Positions 25,481-41,294 are shown, counted from the stretch's first letter. The stretch: 64,000 nucleotides of DNA from Coriaria nepalensis (GCA_027186245.1 CP114489.1:7501-71500), one strand, 5' to 3'. A program made the numbers and translations. Notes: generated by a model not told the origin, from the letters alone.

Positions 25481-26230
25481 ATCACTCTGAGCCCTAAAAT
25501 GTAATTTTATAACATCATTTCTTTTCAATTTCATAAGAATCTTTTTATTACATAAGATTTCTAATATCACCTCTATTTCATCAAACATGCTTTAATCTTA
25601 TAGTATATATCCTCTTAGATATCATTAGTCTTTTAGATAATAGATCATAAATATCAATCAGCTTTACACTCTAGAATTTTTCTACCATCAATATCAATTG
25701 GGTTACAATTTTTTCGAGATTGTGACCAAAATTATAAGCTAAATATTCCATTTTTCGTGGCTAATTTTAAAATATTTACTTTCTAGATCCTCATGCCATC
25801 TAATAATTTTCATTTTACGTCTTCTTTAGTTTCATTTATTATGACGATATTATCTTCAAACAACATACACTAGGGTGCCCATCATTAATATATTTCATCA
25901 ACTCATTCATAATTAAAGTAAAGCAATATGGACTTAAAATCAATCCTTGATGAAGTCTTATTACAACAGGGAATTCACTAAATATCTCAACTAATGACCT
26001 TATACTAATTACAACATTTTCATACATATCATAAATGATCTCAATATAACATTAAAACACATTCTTCCTTTCAAGTACCCCACCATTTTCATACATATCA
26101 TAAATGATCTCAATATAACATTAAGACACATTCTTCCTTTCAAGTACCCCACCATTTTCATACATATCATACATATCTAATATTTTATTTCTAAGAGTCT
26201 GACATACATCTCCCTTCATAGTCCACCATT
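25480..26230 (-). mobile_element. LINE reverse-transcriptase 3' fragment (minus)
   Basis: Translated on the minus strand, 26060-25839 gives a decayed plant non-LTR reverse transcriptase (YENVVISIR, RLHQGLILSPYCFTLIMNEL). After a frameshift come a degraded FxDD-box region and the C-terminal segment down to about 25480. Stops and frame changes are frequent. A 69-bp tandem duplication lies inside it. A related but separate plus-strand copy begins immediately to its right. Confidence 0.8.
26015..26172. repeat. Tandem duplication, 69-bp unit, about 2.2 copies
   Basis: The unit starting ATTTTCATACATATCATA occurs at 26016, 26085 and (partly) 26154 with almost no mismatch, so it is recent compared with the decay of the surrounding LINE. 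Confidence 0.9.
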
Positions 26231-26234
26231 TAAT

Positions 26235-28600
26235 TAATGATAAATTTGGTTCCAAATTTAGTTAGTGATAATCCTTTTGAACTTCGCTCATTGCGATGGT
26301 CGGTCAAGAGCCCGAATAAAGGAAGAGTGATGATGCTACGTATATGATAGTCTAGCACCATTAAAACATGTCACCGTTAGTGTTATGAATATGACAGCCA
26401 ACCAACTAAAACTTTACAACCCTTTATATGGATGTGAATTCAAAAAATTAATACGAAATGTTAGGGTGTCCTCCGTTATAAGCGACACGCTCCACCTACG
26501 CTCAGGTGTAGTGCAAAATGAGAAAAGCGCGCTGCAGCGGCACTCGGTTGTTGTGATAAATAGGCAAGGGTGTTCTCGCACCAACTGGCTGGAGGCGATT
26601 AACAAAGTTAGTTCAGACTAGAATTAAGAATATTAGATTAGCCTCTTAGAACATAAGAATATTGATGGACAAGTCAATAGAGTTAGTGGATGCCATGAGT
26701 AGAAGGAATGTAAACATAGTTTGTCTTCAAGAGACAAATAGGGAGGGAATTAGGAGGATTCAAAATTTTCTATTCAGGAAGAGATAAAACTGGGAATAAG
26801 GTGGGAATAATGGTGGATAAAGCCTATAAGGATGTATTAGTTATTGTTAGGAGGTTTGAGAATATGATTATGAGTACTACTTTAGCCTTAGAACTAGAGA
26901 GTGCATATGCACCCCGAGTGGGATTAGATGATGAGAATAAGAAGAAATTTTAGGACTCCTTGAGAGAGGTAGTTAATAGAATCCTCTCTTCAGAAAAGAT
27001 CTTCTTAAGTAGAGATTTAAATGGCTATATAGGTGAGGATAAAGTCGGGTATGAGAGGGTTCATAGAGGTCAAGGCTAAGCTTAAAGAGATCTGAGATGC
27101 AAGAAAGAAGGTATCTAGTGTTTTATCGTAGAGTCAATGTTAAAGAAGTAAAAGAGGTACTGAAGAGGATGAAACCGAGGAAGACAGTTGGACCAGATGA
27201 GATTCCAATTAAGGTGTGGAAGGATCTGGGATAAATTGAGATCTAATGACTAACTAGGCTTTTTAATAGGATTTTAAATATTAGGAAAATGGCATAATTA
27301 TGGAGACATAGTATTGTGGTACCAATTTATAAGAATAAAAGAGATATACATGATTGCTCAAACTATAAAGTGATAAAACTTATGAGTCATACAATGAAAC
27401 TCTAGGAGCAGGTTATAGAGCTGAGACTTAATAGTATCACCAATGTATCCGAGAATCAATTTGGTTTTATACCGGGTAGGTCTACGACTAAAACAATCTT
27501 TTTTATTAAACAAATGATAGAAAAGTATAGAGAAAAACCAAAAAAATATGCATATGGTATTTATGATTTAGAAAAATCCTATGATAGAGTGCCTAGGGAA
27601 TTAATCTAGTGGATACTTGGAAGGAATAATGTGCCTTAATGCTATATCAAGATCATTAAAGATTTGTATGAAGTTGTTGTAACTAGTGTTAGGTAAGTAG
27701 TTGAGATGTCTAGTCAATTCTCTGTTGCAGTATAACTTCATCAAATGTCGGTTTTAAGTCCATATACTTTAGTTATGGATAAACCGATGAAACATATTTA
27801 GGATGAGGTATCCTAGTGTATATTATTTGTAGATGACATTGTCTTAATAGATGAAACTAAAGAATGAGTAAATCGAAAATTAGATAGATGGCGTGAGGCT
27901 CTAATGAGTAAAGGTTTTAAGTCGTTCAAAAATGAAATATCTAGCTTGTAATTTTGGTCCCAAATCTCGAAGAAATGACAACCCAATTGAGATTGAGGAT
28001 AAGGAGGTCATAGAGTGTGAAGCTTTTTTATATTTATAATCTATTATTCAAAAGACTGTGGACATTAAAAGGATATAGACTATAGGATTAAAGAAAATTT
28101 AATGAAATAGATGATAATATCAAGAGTCTTATACAATAGAAAGATGTATGCGAGATTGAAAAAAAAAATGCCATAAAGCTATGTATTATATAATTAGGAA
28201 TTATTTAAGTGTAACACTTATAGATGATAAGATTAAAGAGAGACGTCTAACATGGTTTAGTCATGTATAGGGAAGACCAAACACAACTCCAATTCGACAA
28301 AATTTAAATTGGCAAGTAAATGGAGAGTGTAGACGGAGATATAGACCGTTAAATACTTAGATAAAAGTAATTAAAGAAGACATTCTAAATTTTGAAATAA
28401 GTAATAATATATATAAATATTATATACTTGAAGAACTAATATATGTATAATCAATTCTGAAAATAATAAAAATTGGCTTAGATGATAATGATGCGTTACT
28501 CCGAGCGATACTAAACGCAGCTTCAGATTGGCATTTGGCACTAAATAAAGCTTGTGACTAATGCCGCTCATACTACAACGACAACTACCACAACATGAAG
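26235..28600 (+). mobile_element. LINE (non-LTR retrotransposon) remnant (plus)
   Basis: A plus-strand LINE decayed by many stops and frameshifts. Recognisable parts in order: a 5' leader typical of plant LINEs (about 26270-26640), an endonuclease start (SIELVDAM, NIVCLQETN) near 26660-26740, and reverse-transcriptase blocks KPRKTVGPDEIPIKVWKDLG near 27170-27230, NQFGFIPGRSTTKTI near 27450 and LFVDDIVLIDETKE near 27825. The 3' domain contains a degraded LTWFSHV..RP motif near 28245-28290. Part of the endonuclease/linker is deleted. No poly(A) tail or target-site duplication could be fixed, so the right boundary is approximate. Confidence 0.85.
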
Positions 28601-28887
28601 CCTAACCAAATGTACATATCGTCTGGTCTGTTTATTTATTTGTTTTAGTGTCCGTTGAGGTTACAAGTTGGGCCACGGAAAAATGGTATCAAGTAACTGA
28701 TTAGCTAGCGGAAAAGCAGAGCTTACAACACTAGCAAGCAATTGAATTCAGCATTCTTTTATGACATACATTTCCATCAGCATGGAAAATGATAAATTGA
28801 TAATAGAGCCACCCAACCACCAAGCGACTCAACTATAACAATGAATTCAATTCAGCATCATCCAAATTCAAATCCAATCGTGCCTTT

Positions 28888-29468
28888 TTATCGTTTCCCA
28901 TCATCTCTGTACGGCCCCTCACTTTCTTTATCTTTTAAGAAGCCTAGAAAAGCAAGAAACCCAAAAAAGAAGAATCCACCGGACCAGTTCCCTCCACCAC
29001 CACCGCCCCCGCCGCCACCATCACCATCATCACGAGGTGGGAATCCACTGCCACCGTCATCAAGTTGAGGAGATTTCTCCTTTCCGGGAAGATGAGTAAT
29101 TGTCGGAGCCTCCCGAGTTACTGTTTGGGTCTGCTCTGCCCCACATCTAGCATTCTGCAGTAAAATACATGCATCAATTCAAAACTGCTTTCTCCCACCT
29201 CTTCAAATTATATGATACATCCCAAAGAAGGGGTAACATGGTACCTATAATTATTTAAAAAAACAAAAATTGCTTACCAAGGCAAATGCACATATCACAG
29301 AAGAGGCCCGGACACGACCGGAAAAAAAGGTCGGTTTGGTGCAAAATCCTGCATGTTCGGATTTTCCAGCATGATGCTGCCCTATTCTTACATTGCAAGG
29401 CTGAAACCCAACACAAACCCAACTAATATCTGATCCGGGAAGCTTTACTCGCCGCCTTTGCTGACCCA
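28888..29468 (-). CDS. Glycine-rich membrane protein, 3' coding exons
   Basis: Two minus-strand exons, 29468-29278 and 29154-28888, join in one open frame of about 150 codons. The N-terminal part is basic (QQRRRVKLPGSD) and organelle-targeting-like. Then come a hydrophobic stretch (VRASSVICAFAL), a hydrophilic Thr/Pro region, an acidic segment (LDDGGSGFPPRDDGDG), an uninterrupted Gly run, a hydrophobic segment NWSGGFFFFGFLAFLGFL and a charged tail (KDKESEGPYRDDGKR). I recall this Gly-run plus FFFF-membrane-helix ending from small plant chloroplast proteins, but not firmly enough to name one. The initiating exon was not located. Likely noncoding or 5' exons lie near 30834-30790 and 31190-31130. 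The frame stays open into intron at the left edge of the first exon shown. Confidence 0.7.
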
Positions 29469-31148
29469 CTGCTTTCACACATACAAGTACACGACTTTAT
29501 ATCCAGAAGGACAATAAACCATCAAACAATCCCAGTAGAAAAAAAAAAATTCTAAATATCAACTCCAAAAAGATGCCCACAATAAGAAAAACACGCATCA
29601 ATAAATTAGACCACTACTATATCATTGCCCAAACCAATAGAGGAAAGAGCCATGAATAGCAGTTGAAATGAACCTATAAGCCATGACGAATCCTACCCCA
29701 CTTGACTTACAGACGGCAAGAATGCATGGGGCATGCACACGTATGCATCAAAGCTGACAACCCTTGAGAACATTCTTGTTATTAGGGTGTAGTCTAGGAT
29801 GGTCTAATTCATTTCTTACTGTAGCCCCAGTTTGTCTGACCAGTATACAACATGGAAGGGTAGTACAAAGTTCAAACAAGAAAAGCTCAATACATTTGTC
29901 CAACTCGCCTTAACATTGTAGATAAATATCAGTATACCTGGGGCTAAAGGGGGTAATATAGCAAGACTATTTGCTGTCAGCGTCTGCATCATGCTAGTGA
30001 TGAAGAATAACCTGAAATGCTGTTTTTTTTTTTTTAAAAAGGTCATAAATATTCAGGATAAGAACGCAATAAGTTTTTTAAACATAGAATCGTAGACCAT
30101 ATAGAGTGTTGAGATCAGACTCCAAAGAATCTTGAATTGATCACGAACAAGGAAAATATATGAATGACTAATCAGAGGTGGATGTATAACCAAAAAGACA
30201 AAATCAACCCAACTGGGTTTAGACTCCAACCGTATCAATCTTTTTTTTTTTTTTGGGTAACTTGTATGTGAGGTGTTCGGAAGAGATGAGGTGGCAAACC
30301 GGATACTAAGGCATTCTTTAGAATTTTGATAAGTTTTGGAAAACTGGAAGTCTGGAACATTCAAGAGAAAAGAATATAATTGTATGATAATCAACTGAAG
30401 ACAATTAGAGAAGAAACCACCTACATGAAATTAATTGTATGATAACTTAATTCCTTTCTTTTCACTTTACACGGGATTCTAGATTGTAGGATATGCATCA
30501 AACCACTTCTGAAAATTTACAGAAGAAAAATCAAAGCAAAGCAGCCATAAATTTGCAGATCAACTAGCAGCTCTACAGTAGTCCAAAATACTAAGATTCT
30601 TATGGATAAGAAACGTAAAAATCATTTTTGGATATAACTAGCAACTTCAAAGACAGTATAGCAGCACCGGATATGACACAGCAAAACCACAGAAACCAGG
30701 GAGAGGATTAACAGAGAGCTGGTGTAAGAAGTATATATGTGTGTTAATGCATTTAAGGTAGAATTAAAGCCAAATTCATACCGCTCACCTCAATCACAAA
30801 TTCTTCAAGATGTTTATGATGCCACAAGCAGCCTACACAATGAATATGAGAAACTCCGTCACTCCGATGACGTAAAATTCTAAAGGAGAGAAACCCAGGA
30901 AGAGTGAATAAAGAGCTGAGAATTTATGCATTCGGCCAATGAATTTCAAAAGAGATCGAACCAACAAAATCCAGGTAAGAGAAATAATCGAATCACATAA
31001 CCAAGCTAAAAAGAGTAATCAGGGACCCTAATTATCGATTCTCTTGGTTTCTCTGAATTGGAACGGAGCTCTAGAGCAAACCAAAAGCTCGAAAGTCAGA
31101 TATTCATAAAAGTCATACCTTTCAATTTAGGGACGACAGATTGACTCT
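29469..31148 (-). other. 5' introns/leader of the glycine-rich gene
   Basis: Candidate upstream exons on the minus strand: a leader ending GAAAG at 31130 before GTATGAC, and an exon of about 45 nt ending GATTGAG at about 30790 before GTGAGC. Neither contains an ATG, so either another exon with the start codon lies here or translation starts in an unrecognised exon. No other gene is apparent in this 1.7 kb. Confidence 0.45.
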
Positions 31149-31172
31149 GAGAGAGAGAGAGAGAGAGAGAGA
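31149..31172. repeat. (GA)12 microsatellite
   Basis: Perfect GA run in the presumed leader of the minus-strand glycine-rich gene, mirroring the GA run upstream of the uridine kinase-like gene. Confidence 0.8.
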
Positions 31173-31991
31173 GGTGGGATGACTTTGCCGCGGATGCACG
31201 GATGCGGAAGGGGAAGCCGGTGAAGAATAAGGCAGTTGATGATCTGGGCCAAATTCTATGGACCTAGCTCAAACCAAACCCGCCTATAGGTCCACAAAAG
31301 CCCATTTCAAGTCAGCGACGGTCACTGTTTGTTATCTGAAGTTTTACGTAACCCCTGTCGTGTCGCCCTTATCATATATCGGTATATAATTTGCTACGTC
31401 TACACTGGTTTTACTTCTTATTCAGAGATTTGAAGGGAAGTACTATATATAAACCATCATCATGTTACTAATCAAACTGTTAAAAAATCACTCATTACAG
31501 TGATACCCTATAAATCAGAACAGTAGTATGAAGCTTCTGGAATGTTTGATGACCAGAAGTTGGGATGCATGGGGGGACCCATTTGATGCGTATGAGAAAA
31601 TGCTTCACTCAGCTTTTTCACAAAAATGACATTGCTTTTCAGAAGAGAAAAAAATGAGAAGCTTCCACTAGTTTTACATAATTTATTGTGCATTTTTTAG
31701 TTCGACCATGGCTAGCTGCAGCATATATCAATGAAGGATCCACAGAGAGACACCATAACCAAAGAGTGAGGAAGTTGATGAAACATAAGAGGGGTAAAAA
31801 CCACAAGAAAAATAAATAAAGTCGCTTCAAAGAATGAAGGAGAAAGGATATGTTATATTGCTGGACATGCAAAAGGATAATCGCCATTAACGAGAAATTA
31901 GCGTAACACGTATACTTTGTGATTTAAGTCCTATGCATTTAAGAACACATGAATATAGATTCATATCAAAGGAAAAAAAAAAACACAAAGG
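31173..31991. other. Intergenic, no gene recognised
   Basis: About 800 bp between the glycine-rich gene leader and the Copia element. It starts with promoter-like sequence for the minus-strand gene. No coding region supported. Confidence 0.55.
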
Positions 31992-32637
31992 GGTTAGAAT
32001 GTGATATGTTCTGCATTTCATCATTATTCTATTTTTCATTCTACTTTTAGTTGACTTTTTGCTTCAAATAGATTTTTGGGTTGATTCCTTTTATATCAGT
32101 TAGATCTTCTCAAACCAAATTTGTGATAATTGGTTTGAAGTAGATCTGTTTAAAAATGAAGAAGTTATAATTATTTTAGTGGGTTGCTGCTTTGTGAAGT
32201 GTCATGGTAAGACATATGAAGAATTAATATCCAATTGAGATTTCTTTCTATCATAACAAGTTCAATTAGTCCTTATGATTATGTTGAAACTATTTTTGAA
32301 TCAATTGGAAGCATGTCATCATTTTTTGCTCATTGATCATTATCCAACAGAAAGCTGTTTTCTTCCTTTTTGTTTTTGAATATGTTGCTATGTAGTTTTT
32401 TTATTTATTTTAAACAAACTTTTATTAGTTGTTGTAGAGATTATCTTTTCTAATATATAAGCAATCTAGTAAAGTTATTTGTACTTATAATGATGATTAA
32501 AACTATCCATATATTGTGCTATGAATGTTTAATGAAAATTACATTTTTGTAATAAAAAAGTGTTTGCATTTTTTCAGTCTTTGCATCTTCTTCAACTTAT
32601 GCTCTCTTCTCTTTTTGAATTCATCATAATTACTACA
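31992..32637 (+). repeat. Left LTR of Copia element
   Basis: 646 bp, beginning GGTTAGAAT (the partner LTR has the canonical TGTTAGAAT) and ending TACTACA. It aligns along its length with 34180-34777, with many substitutions and small indels. Confidence 0.9.
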
Positions 32638-34179
32638 TGATATCAGAGTTGATAAGCGTAATGATAATTGGGAGCAAGCTATGTAGGAGGAGATATCCAT
32701 GATCAACAAGAATCAAACATGGAGTCTAACTAAGAGGCTTAATGACAGAAAGATAATTAGTGTTATATGGATTTTCAAAGTGAAGCTTAAAGCAAATGAG
32801 ACGATTAACAAGCACAAAACAAGATTTGTTATCAATGAATATACACAACAACAAGGCATTAATTATAGGGACACATTTGTTCCAGTTGAAAGGCTTGACA
32901 CAATCATATTATTGATTGCCATTGCAGCTTGCAAAAGCAGGAAACATTTTTAACTTGATGTCAAGTTTGCTTTTCTAAATGGCCTCATAGAAGAAGACAT
33001 CTATGTGGAGCAACCTGAAAGCTTCTCTGTCTCTAACAAAAAATAGTATGTGTATAAGCTTCACAAGGTTCTATATGTATAAGCTTCACAAGGCTCTATA
33101 TGGTCTAAAGCAAGCTCCTAGAGCTTGGTATGAGAGGATTAATTCTTATCTCTCTAGTACAGGGTTTGAAATGAGTGAAAATGATAAAACTCTCTACATC
33201 ATCAAGTCAGGTACCTCGATTCTCAGTGTCTTTGTATGTTGATGATCTCTTAATAACTGAAAGTGATTTAGTTCAAATAAAAGAGTTCAAATCTAATATG
33301 AAGAGAGAATTTGAGATGACAAATTTAGGATGTATGAAATATTTCTTAGGAATGAAAATTCATCAATATGTGGATGGAATTTTTATCTCTCAAAGAAAGT
33401 ATGCTAATGATCTATTAAAAAGGTTCAAAATGAAAAATTCAAAACAGGTTTCCACTTCTTTAGTGCCCGGTGAAAAATTATGCAAAACTGATAAGCCAAG
33501 ATAGGCAAATTCAACATGGTTTAGAAGTTTGGTTGGGGGTCTCATGTACTTAATAACTACTAGGTTTGGCCTTACGCAATCAACATATTTGTTTTCGAGG
33601 TTCATGCATAATCCCTTTCAAATGCATAGTAGTGTTGGTAAGAGAATTCTTAGGTATCTAAGAGGTGCTTCAAATCATGGTCTCTGGTTTTCAAAAGGAG
33701 AAATGAATCTCCATTGTTTTATAGACAGTTATTAGACCGGATCCATGGATGATATAAATAGCGTAAGTGGTTTCTATTTTACCCTTTGATCAGTTGTATT
33801 GCTAGAGCTCCAAGAAGCAATCGGTTGTGGCTCAATCCATTGGTAAGACAGAATATATAGCAACTAGTAATCAAGTTACTTGGATAAGAAAGATCATGAA
33901 AGATCTAGGATTCAACTAAGAATGACCTATAATAATTTTCTGTGACATCAAGTCAACAATTGCAATATCAAAAAATCATATCCATTTTTGGCAAAACAAA
34001 ACACATTTTGATCAAATCTCATGTCATTAGAGAATTGATCAAAATTGGAAAAATAAGGCTTAAGAATTGCATTTCAAAGAATCAAAATGCTGATAATTTT
34101 TACTAAGTCTCTCTCTGGATACAAGTTTGATTACTTTAAAAATAGATTGGGGGTTACATGTATAACAATCAAAGAGGAG

Positions 34180-34777
34180 TGTTAGAATATGATATGTTAT
34201 GCATTTCATCAGTATTCTATTTTCTATTTTACTTTCAGTTGACTTTTTGTATAACATGGATTTTGTATTGACTCCTTCTACATCAGTTAGATTTTTTCAA
34301 ACCAAACTTGTGAGAATTGGTTTGAAACAGATCAGATTAAAAATGAGAAAGTTATGACAAGACATATGAATAAATCCTATCCAATTGAGCTTTCTTTCTA
34401 TCCTAACAAGTTCAATTAGTCTTTATGATCATGTTAAAGTTATTTTTGGATCAATTAGAAGCATGTCATCATTTTAGGTCCATTGGTCCTTATTCAGCAA
34501 AAAGTTGTTTTCTTCTTTTCTGCTTTTAAAAATGCTGCTATGTAGTCTTTTGATTTGCTTTTAAACAAACTCTTATCAATGATCGTAGGAGGTTATCTTA
34601 AACAATTTAGTAAAATCATTTATACTTGTAAGGATGAGTAAAATTCATCCATATATTATATTATGAATGTTCAATAAAAATTATATTTTTGCAATAAAAA
34701 TTTCTACATTTTTTCATTCTTTACATCTTGTTCGACTCATGCTCTCTTCTCTTTTTGAATTCATCAGAATTCTTACA
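34180..34777 (+). repeat. Right LTR of Copia element
   Basis: 598 bp from TGTTAGAAT to CTTACA. It is shorter than the left copy through indels, including loss of a segment near the AAGTTAT motif. Divergence between the LTRs implies an old insertion. Confidence 0.9.
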
Positions 34778-34960
34778 AAAGGATTCTTGGAATAAACAAT
34801 TTGCAGTTGCATGCATCCTTCTCCTATAGCAATCCTGCACTAGCTATCTACTATCATAATTGATGGTATGCAGATATTTTATTGCATTTAAATTCTAAAT
34901 ACTTCAAACTACCTTTCAGATCTAATGGAACTTTACAGCTTCATACAGTTGCTCATAGCA

Positions 34961-36010
34961 CTAGCATTCTTGAAGAAACCCAGCTGCAAATATGATCATA
35001 CGGTATAAATATCCAGTAAGAATCCCATCCCAGGCATGGCTGTCTGTAAGACTCTTTCTGTCAAGCACTTGCTCAAAGAAGAGGGCATCCGTTGGTACAC
35101 CTGGTGCAGCAGGGCATATGGCAAGTGAACAATGGTCACTTGCTTCCAAGATGTAGGTATGTCTTGCCCACCATTCCTTGAACTTGCTATAAATATAGTA
35201 GTTGAAGAAAATGCCCCCCAACACCACCAAAAGTGTACCGCCTTAGCTGGTGGCATTGGACCTGCAGTTGCAAAGATGATGGGCTCGATATATATATTTT
35301 TGGTCAAATAAAAATTGTATTATATATTAGTAATAAATATATAAATACTTAAATTTGAGTGAGAAATTTAAAAATTATTATATGAAATAAAATAAAATAA
35401 AGAAAAATTATATGGATTAAAAAGAAAAGTTGAAATGTTCTCATGATATATCTCACCTAAGTAAAAAGAAAAAAAAAAAAGGAAATTTAAAGGACTTAAA
35501 CGGACTTGAATGGGCCGGGCTGTCAGTCCGATAGACTTTAAAGTATGCCTAAGCCTGGTCACAAGCCGGACTGAAAAGTTCGGTCTATTTTGAAAGCTTT
35601 ACCCGGTAATATATATCCTATAATGAGCTCGGTTATGATGGTGAGCCCCGGTTGAATGTTTGTGGTGGCCTGAATGATTCCAATTGGTAGTGTGAAGAAG
35701 AACGCGATGGCCATAGCCATGATAAGTCCCCACCATGGGAGTTGGAGTTGTTTGCCGAAACCTTCACAGAGCGAGACCAAACATGCTCACCAGAATAATT
35801 TGAAACCACCAGTTTGGGACTCCTTTGTAGTTTCTCTTCATCAGTCTAGTGTGCACGTCCCATCCTTGCTTGCTGCCGCGATGGTTGTCTTCTTCCACAA
35901 ATTCCAGATTGTACTTCCATGGAAAAGTGCTACATGTGAAATGGTTGCCATCAAAGCTGCAAAGCTCATCCCGTATGCGTATGCAAAGACGGCGCTAATA
36001 TGGAGCCTGC
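34961..36010 (-). pseudogene. Oligopeptide transporter (OPT) pseudogene
   Basis: Plant OPT proteins are multi-helix plasma-membrane carriers of small peptides and metal chelates. Reading the minus strand from the right: GMSFAALMATISHVALFHG, then a frameshift near VHTRLMKRNY (about 35858), NWWFQIILV, a second frame change before LCEGFGKQLQLPWWG, then FFFTLPIGIIQATTN and ELIIGYILPGKA near 35600. About 120 family residues are then missing, replaced by about 300 bp of AT-rich DNA. The C-terminal block resumes (TAGPMPPAKAV, frameshift, FFNYYIYSKFKEWWARHTYI) and decays after about 35100. The N-terminal half is absent. Confidence 0.88.
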
Positions 36011-36889
36011 TGTAAGTTTGCTGTTAGGTGGGTAATGTTTGCTGTTATATTCTTCATTTTCTTACCCCTTTCTATTTATATGAGTCGAGAAATTGTATCA
36101 CCTACTGATAGAGATAGAGGTAGGTGATGTAATATGTGAAAAGCCTTGAAGAGGGGTATTATACTTCCAAGTGTAGACTTTTAAGGTCGATAAGATGATC
36201 AAAAGACCCTAAGATCCACATCATCGTACATACATCTTTGACCGTCCATTTTGCAAGTTCCTTAGTATACTATACTTAGGTGCAGCCTGCAGTATCTATA
36301 TAACCCCGCAAATCATTGTCCGTAACAAACATTTGAAATTGAAATTCCAAAAGATTATGAAGCATTGGTAGTCATGATATTCGTCAAGTCAACAACCGAT
36401 CAAGAGCCGCCACAGAGAACCACCGCGAATCATTGAGAATCGCAGAGAACCACCGAAAATCTCAAAGGATCACCGAGAACCACCAAAAATCGTCGATGAC
36501 TTGACCAAGAAATCTGTGTCCACCCACAGAAGCTGCCGATAACCTCTGTTCATAAATGTCACCTACGAAGAAACTGAGAGAAGATTCAGCCGCCAGAAAA
36601 CCTGCAAGGACAGAGAGTAGTGACACGTCAACAGGTAAGTAACGAAAATAATCTTAATTTCGAATATTAGGTCTGATAAAATTGGGCTGAATACTGTAAT
36701 TGAGACTTTATTATATTAACTAGAAAAGAATTCACCGAATACCTACCTAAAATCATGCATAATTAGGAATATTTATAAATATGAACAGTTAAGTTATTAT
36801 TAACAATTATGGTAAATCTTAATTCAGTTTATGTATTTATTGATATCTACTTTTTCTTTTAGGCCGCCTAATCAAAATTATGTTTTTTT
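36011..36889. other. Intergenic, with short 30-bp repeats
   Basis: No gene recognised. At 36413-36502 three imperfect 30-bp units begin (C/G)(A/C)GAGAACCACC. A short frame at about 36556-36640 ending at a GTAAGT donor is not recognisable as the missing N-terminus of the AAA-ATPase downstream. Confidence 0.5.
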
Positions 36890-40160
<3,271 letters not shown>

Positions 40161-40904
40161 TTACCAATGCATTCATATGAGAGATACAAGAGGTCTTATC
40201 ATTAATTCATAATATGATATATTATATATCAAAATGTAGACATTCTTAAATTTGTCTGCCGGGATTTCTTTTTGGTCAAAGATTTCCAATATTTAGCCTT
40301 TTTTTTCTTTTTGTTTTGTTTGGGTTTTTTCTCAATTGTAATATGATGCTGATGTTATTAAGCATATTAAAACAAACGATGTTCTTACCCCATGAACATT
40401 TATAGCTAGTACTAGCAGTGTGATAATTAACTCAAACACATGGATTCACCTTTTTAAGGCCAAATTAATTTTCTCAACATATTTGCGATTATGCATAACC
40501 GTGTTAAGCTTGGAAAACCATCTTTACATGATCATCTAGCAGCTTGAATCATGAATGAATCTGTATGGTACTACAAGAGAGACACAAAATGATCGTCCAG
40601 CAGTTGTTGACCTACTACTCTTTCAATTTTCATGAAGGTATTTATATGTTTCTAATAAGAAATCATTAGGATGGAGATACTTTTATAAAACCATACTCTC
40701 ACGACACAATCACGACAAAGCAAGCGGCCCCAGTAGAAAGTTGGAACTAGTGACCAGAGTCCACAACCACTTTCCCTTCCCCACTTCCCAGTTCCCACAC
40801 CATTGGAATGACTCTACTATTCTAACTTCTCAGACGTACATCACAATTCACAACCCCTCTCTCTCTCTCCCTCTCCTCATACAGACAGTCGAGAGTCGCC
40901 TCTT
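40161..40904. other. Intergenic and promoter/leader of Suc-Fer gene
   Basis: No gene recognised. The last 150 bp are CT-rich (CTCTCTCTCTCCCTCTCC at 40856-40876), typical of a plant 5' leader directly before the ATG at 40905. Confidence 0.55.
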
Positions 40905-41294
40905 ATGGCCAGCAGCAGAGACAGAGACGATCCTCTCTCACTCTCAGCTAACCCCTCCTACTCTTCCTCCCCAATTGCTGTCTCTGACAGCTTCCTCTCC
41001 GACCCAAATTCCCACCTTGGAAGCGCCTCTGCCTCTGGAAGCTTCCAGAACGAGGGTCTTCTCGCCGATTACAGTGCAAATAGCAGTGATGCCGAGTTTG
41101 GCTTCTCTCGCCCTGACTTCCGCCAGAACCAGCTAGCCGGGACTGTCGACCTCTATGAGCGCCATGTTTTCCTTTGCTACAAGAACCCTCAGGTTTGGCC
41201 CCCCCGGATCGAAGCCGCAGAGTTTGATCGCTTGCCCAGGCTTCTCTCTGCCGCTGTAATGGCCAGGAAGCCTCAAATGAGGAAGCAAGTAGGC

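Larger units (their letters stand above)
31992..34777 (+). mobile_element. Ty1/copia LTR retrotransposon, internally deleted
   Basis: Two related LTRs (31992-32637 and 34180-34777) flank a 1.54-kb interior and are bounded by the identical 5-bp sequence AAAGG (31987-31991 and 34778-34782). The interior starts with TGATATCAGAG, a near match to the initiator-Met primer-binding site, and ends with an A/G-rich tract before the right LTR. It encodes only the Copia RT/RNase H end: NKNQTWSL, INKHKTRFV, LHKALYGLKQAPRAWYERI, YVDDLL, FEMTNLGCMKYFLGMKI, YLRGASNHGLWFSKG. Stops and frameshifts are frequent. Gag, protease and integrase are absent: the sequence passes directly from the primer site to RT. It cannot move on its own. 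Confidence 0.93.

Noticed and set aside
28841..29068. Plus-strand proline-run frame
   Set aside because: Antisense of the glycine run in the minus-strand glycine-rich gene, whose exons splice cleanly.
36556..36640. Short frame ending at a GTAAGT donor, a possible first exon of the AAA-ATPase
   Set aside because: It resembles no CDC48C N-terminus and lies before a long noncoding gap; cannot be supported.
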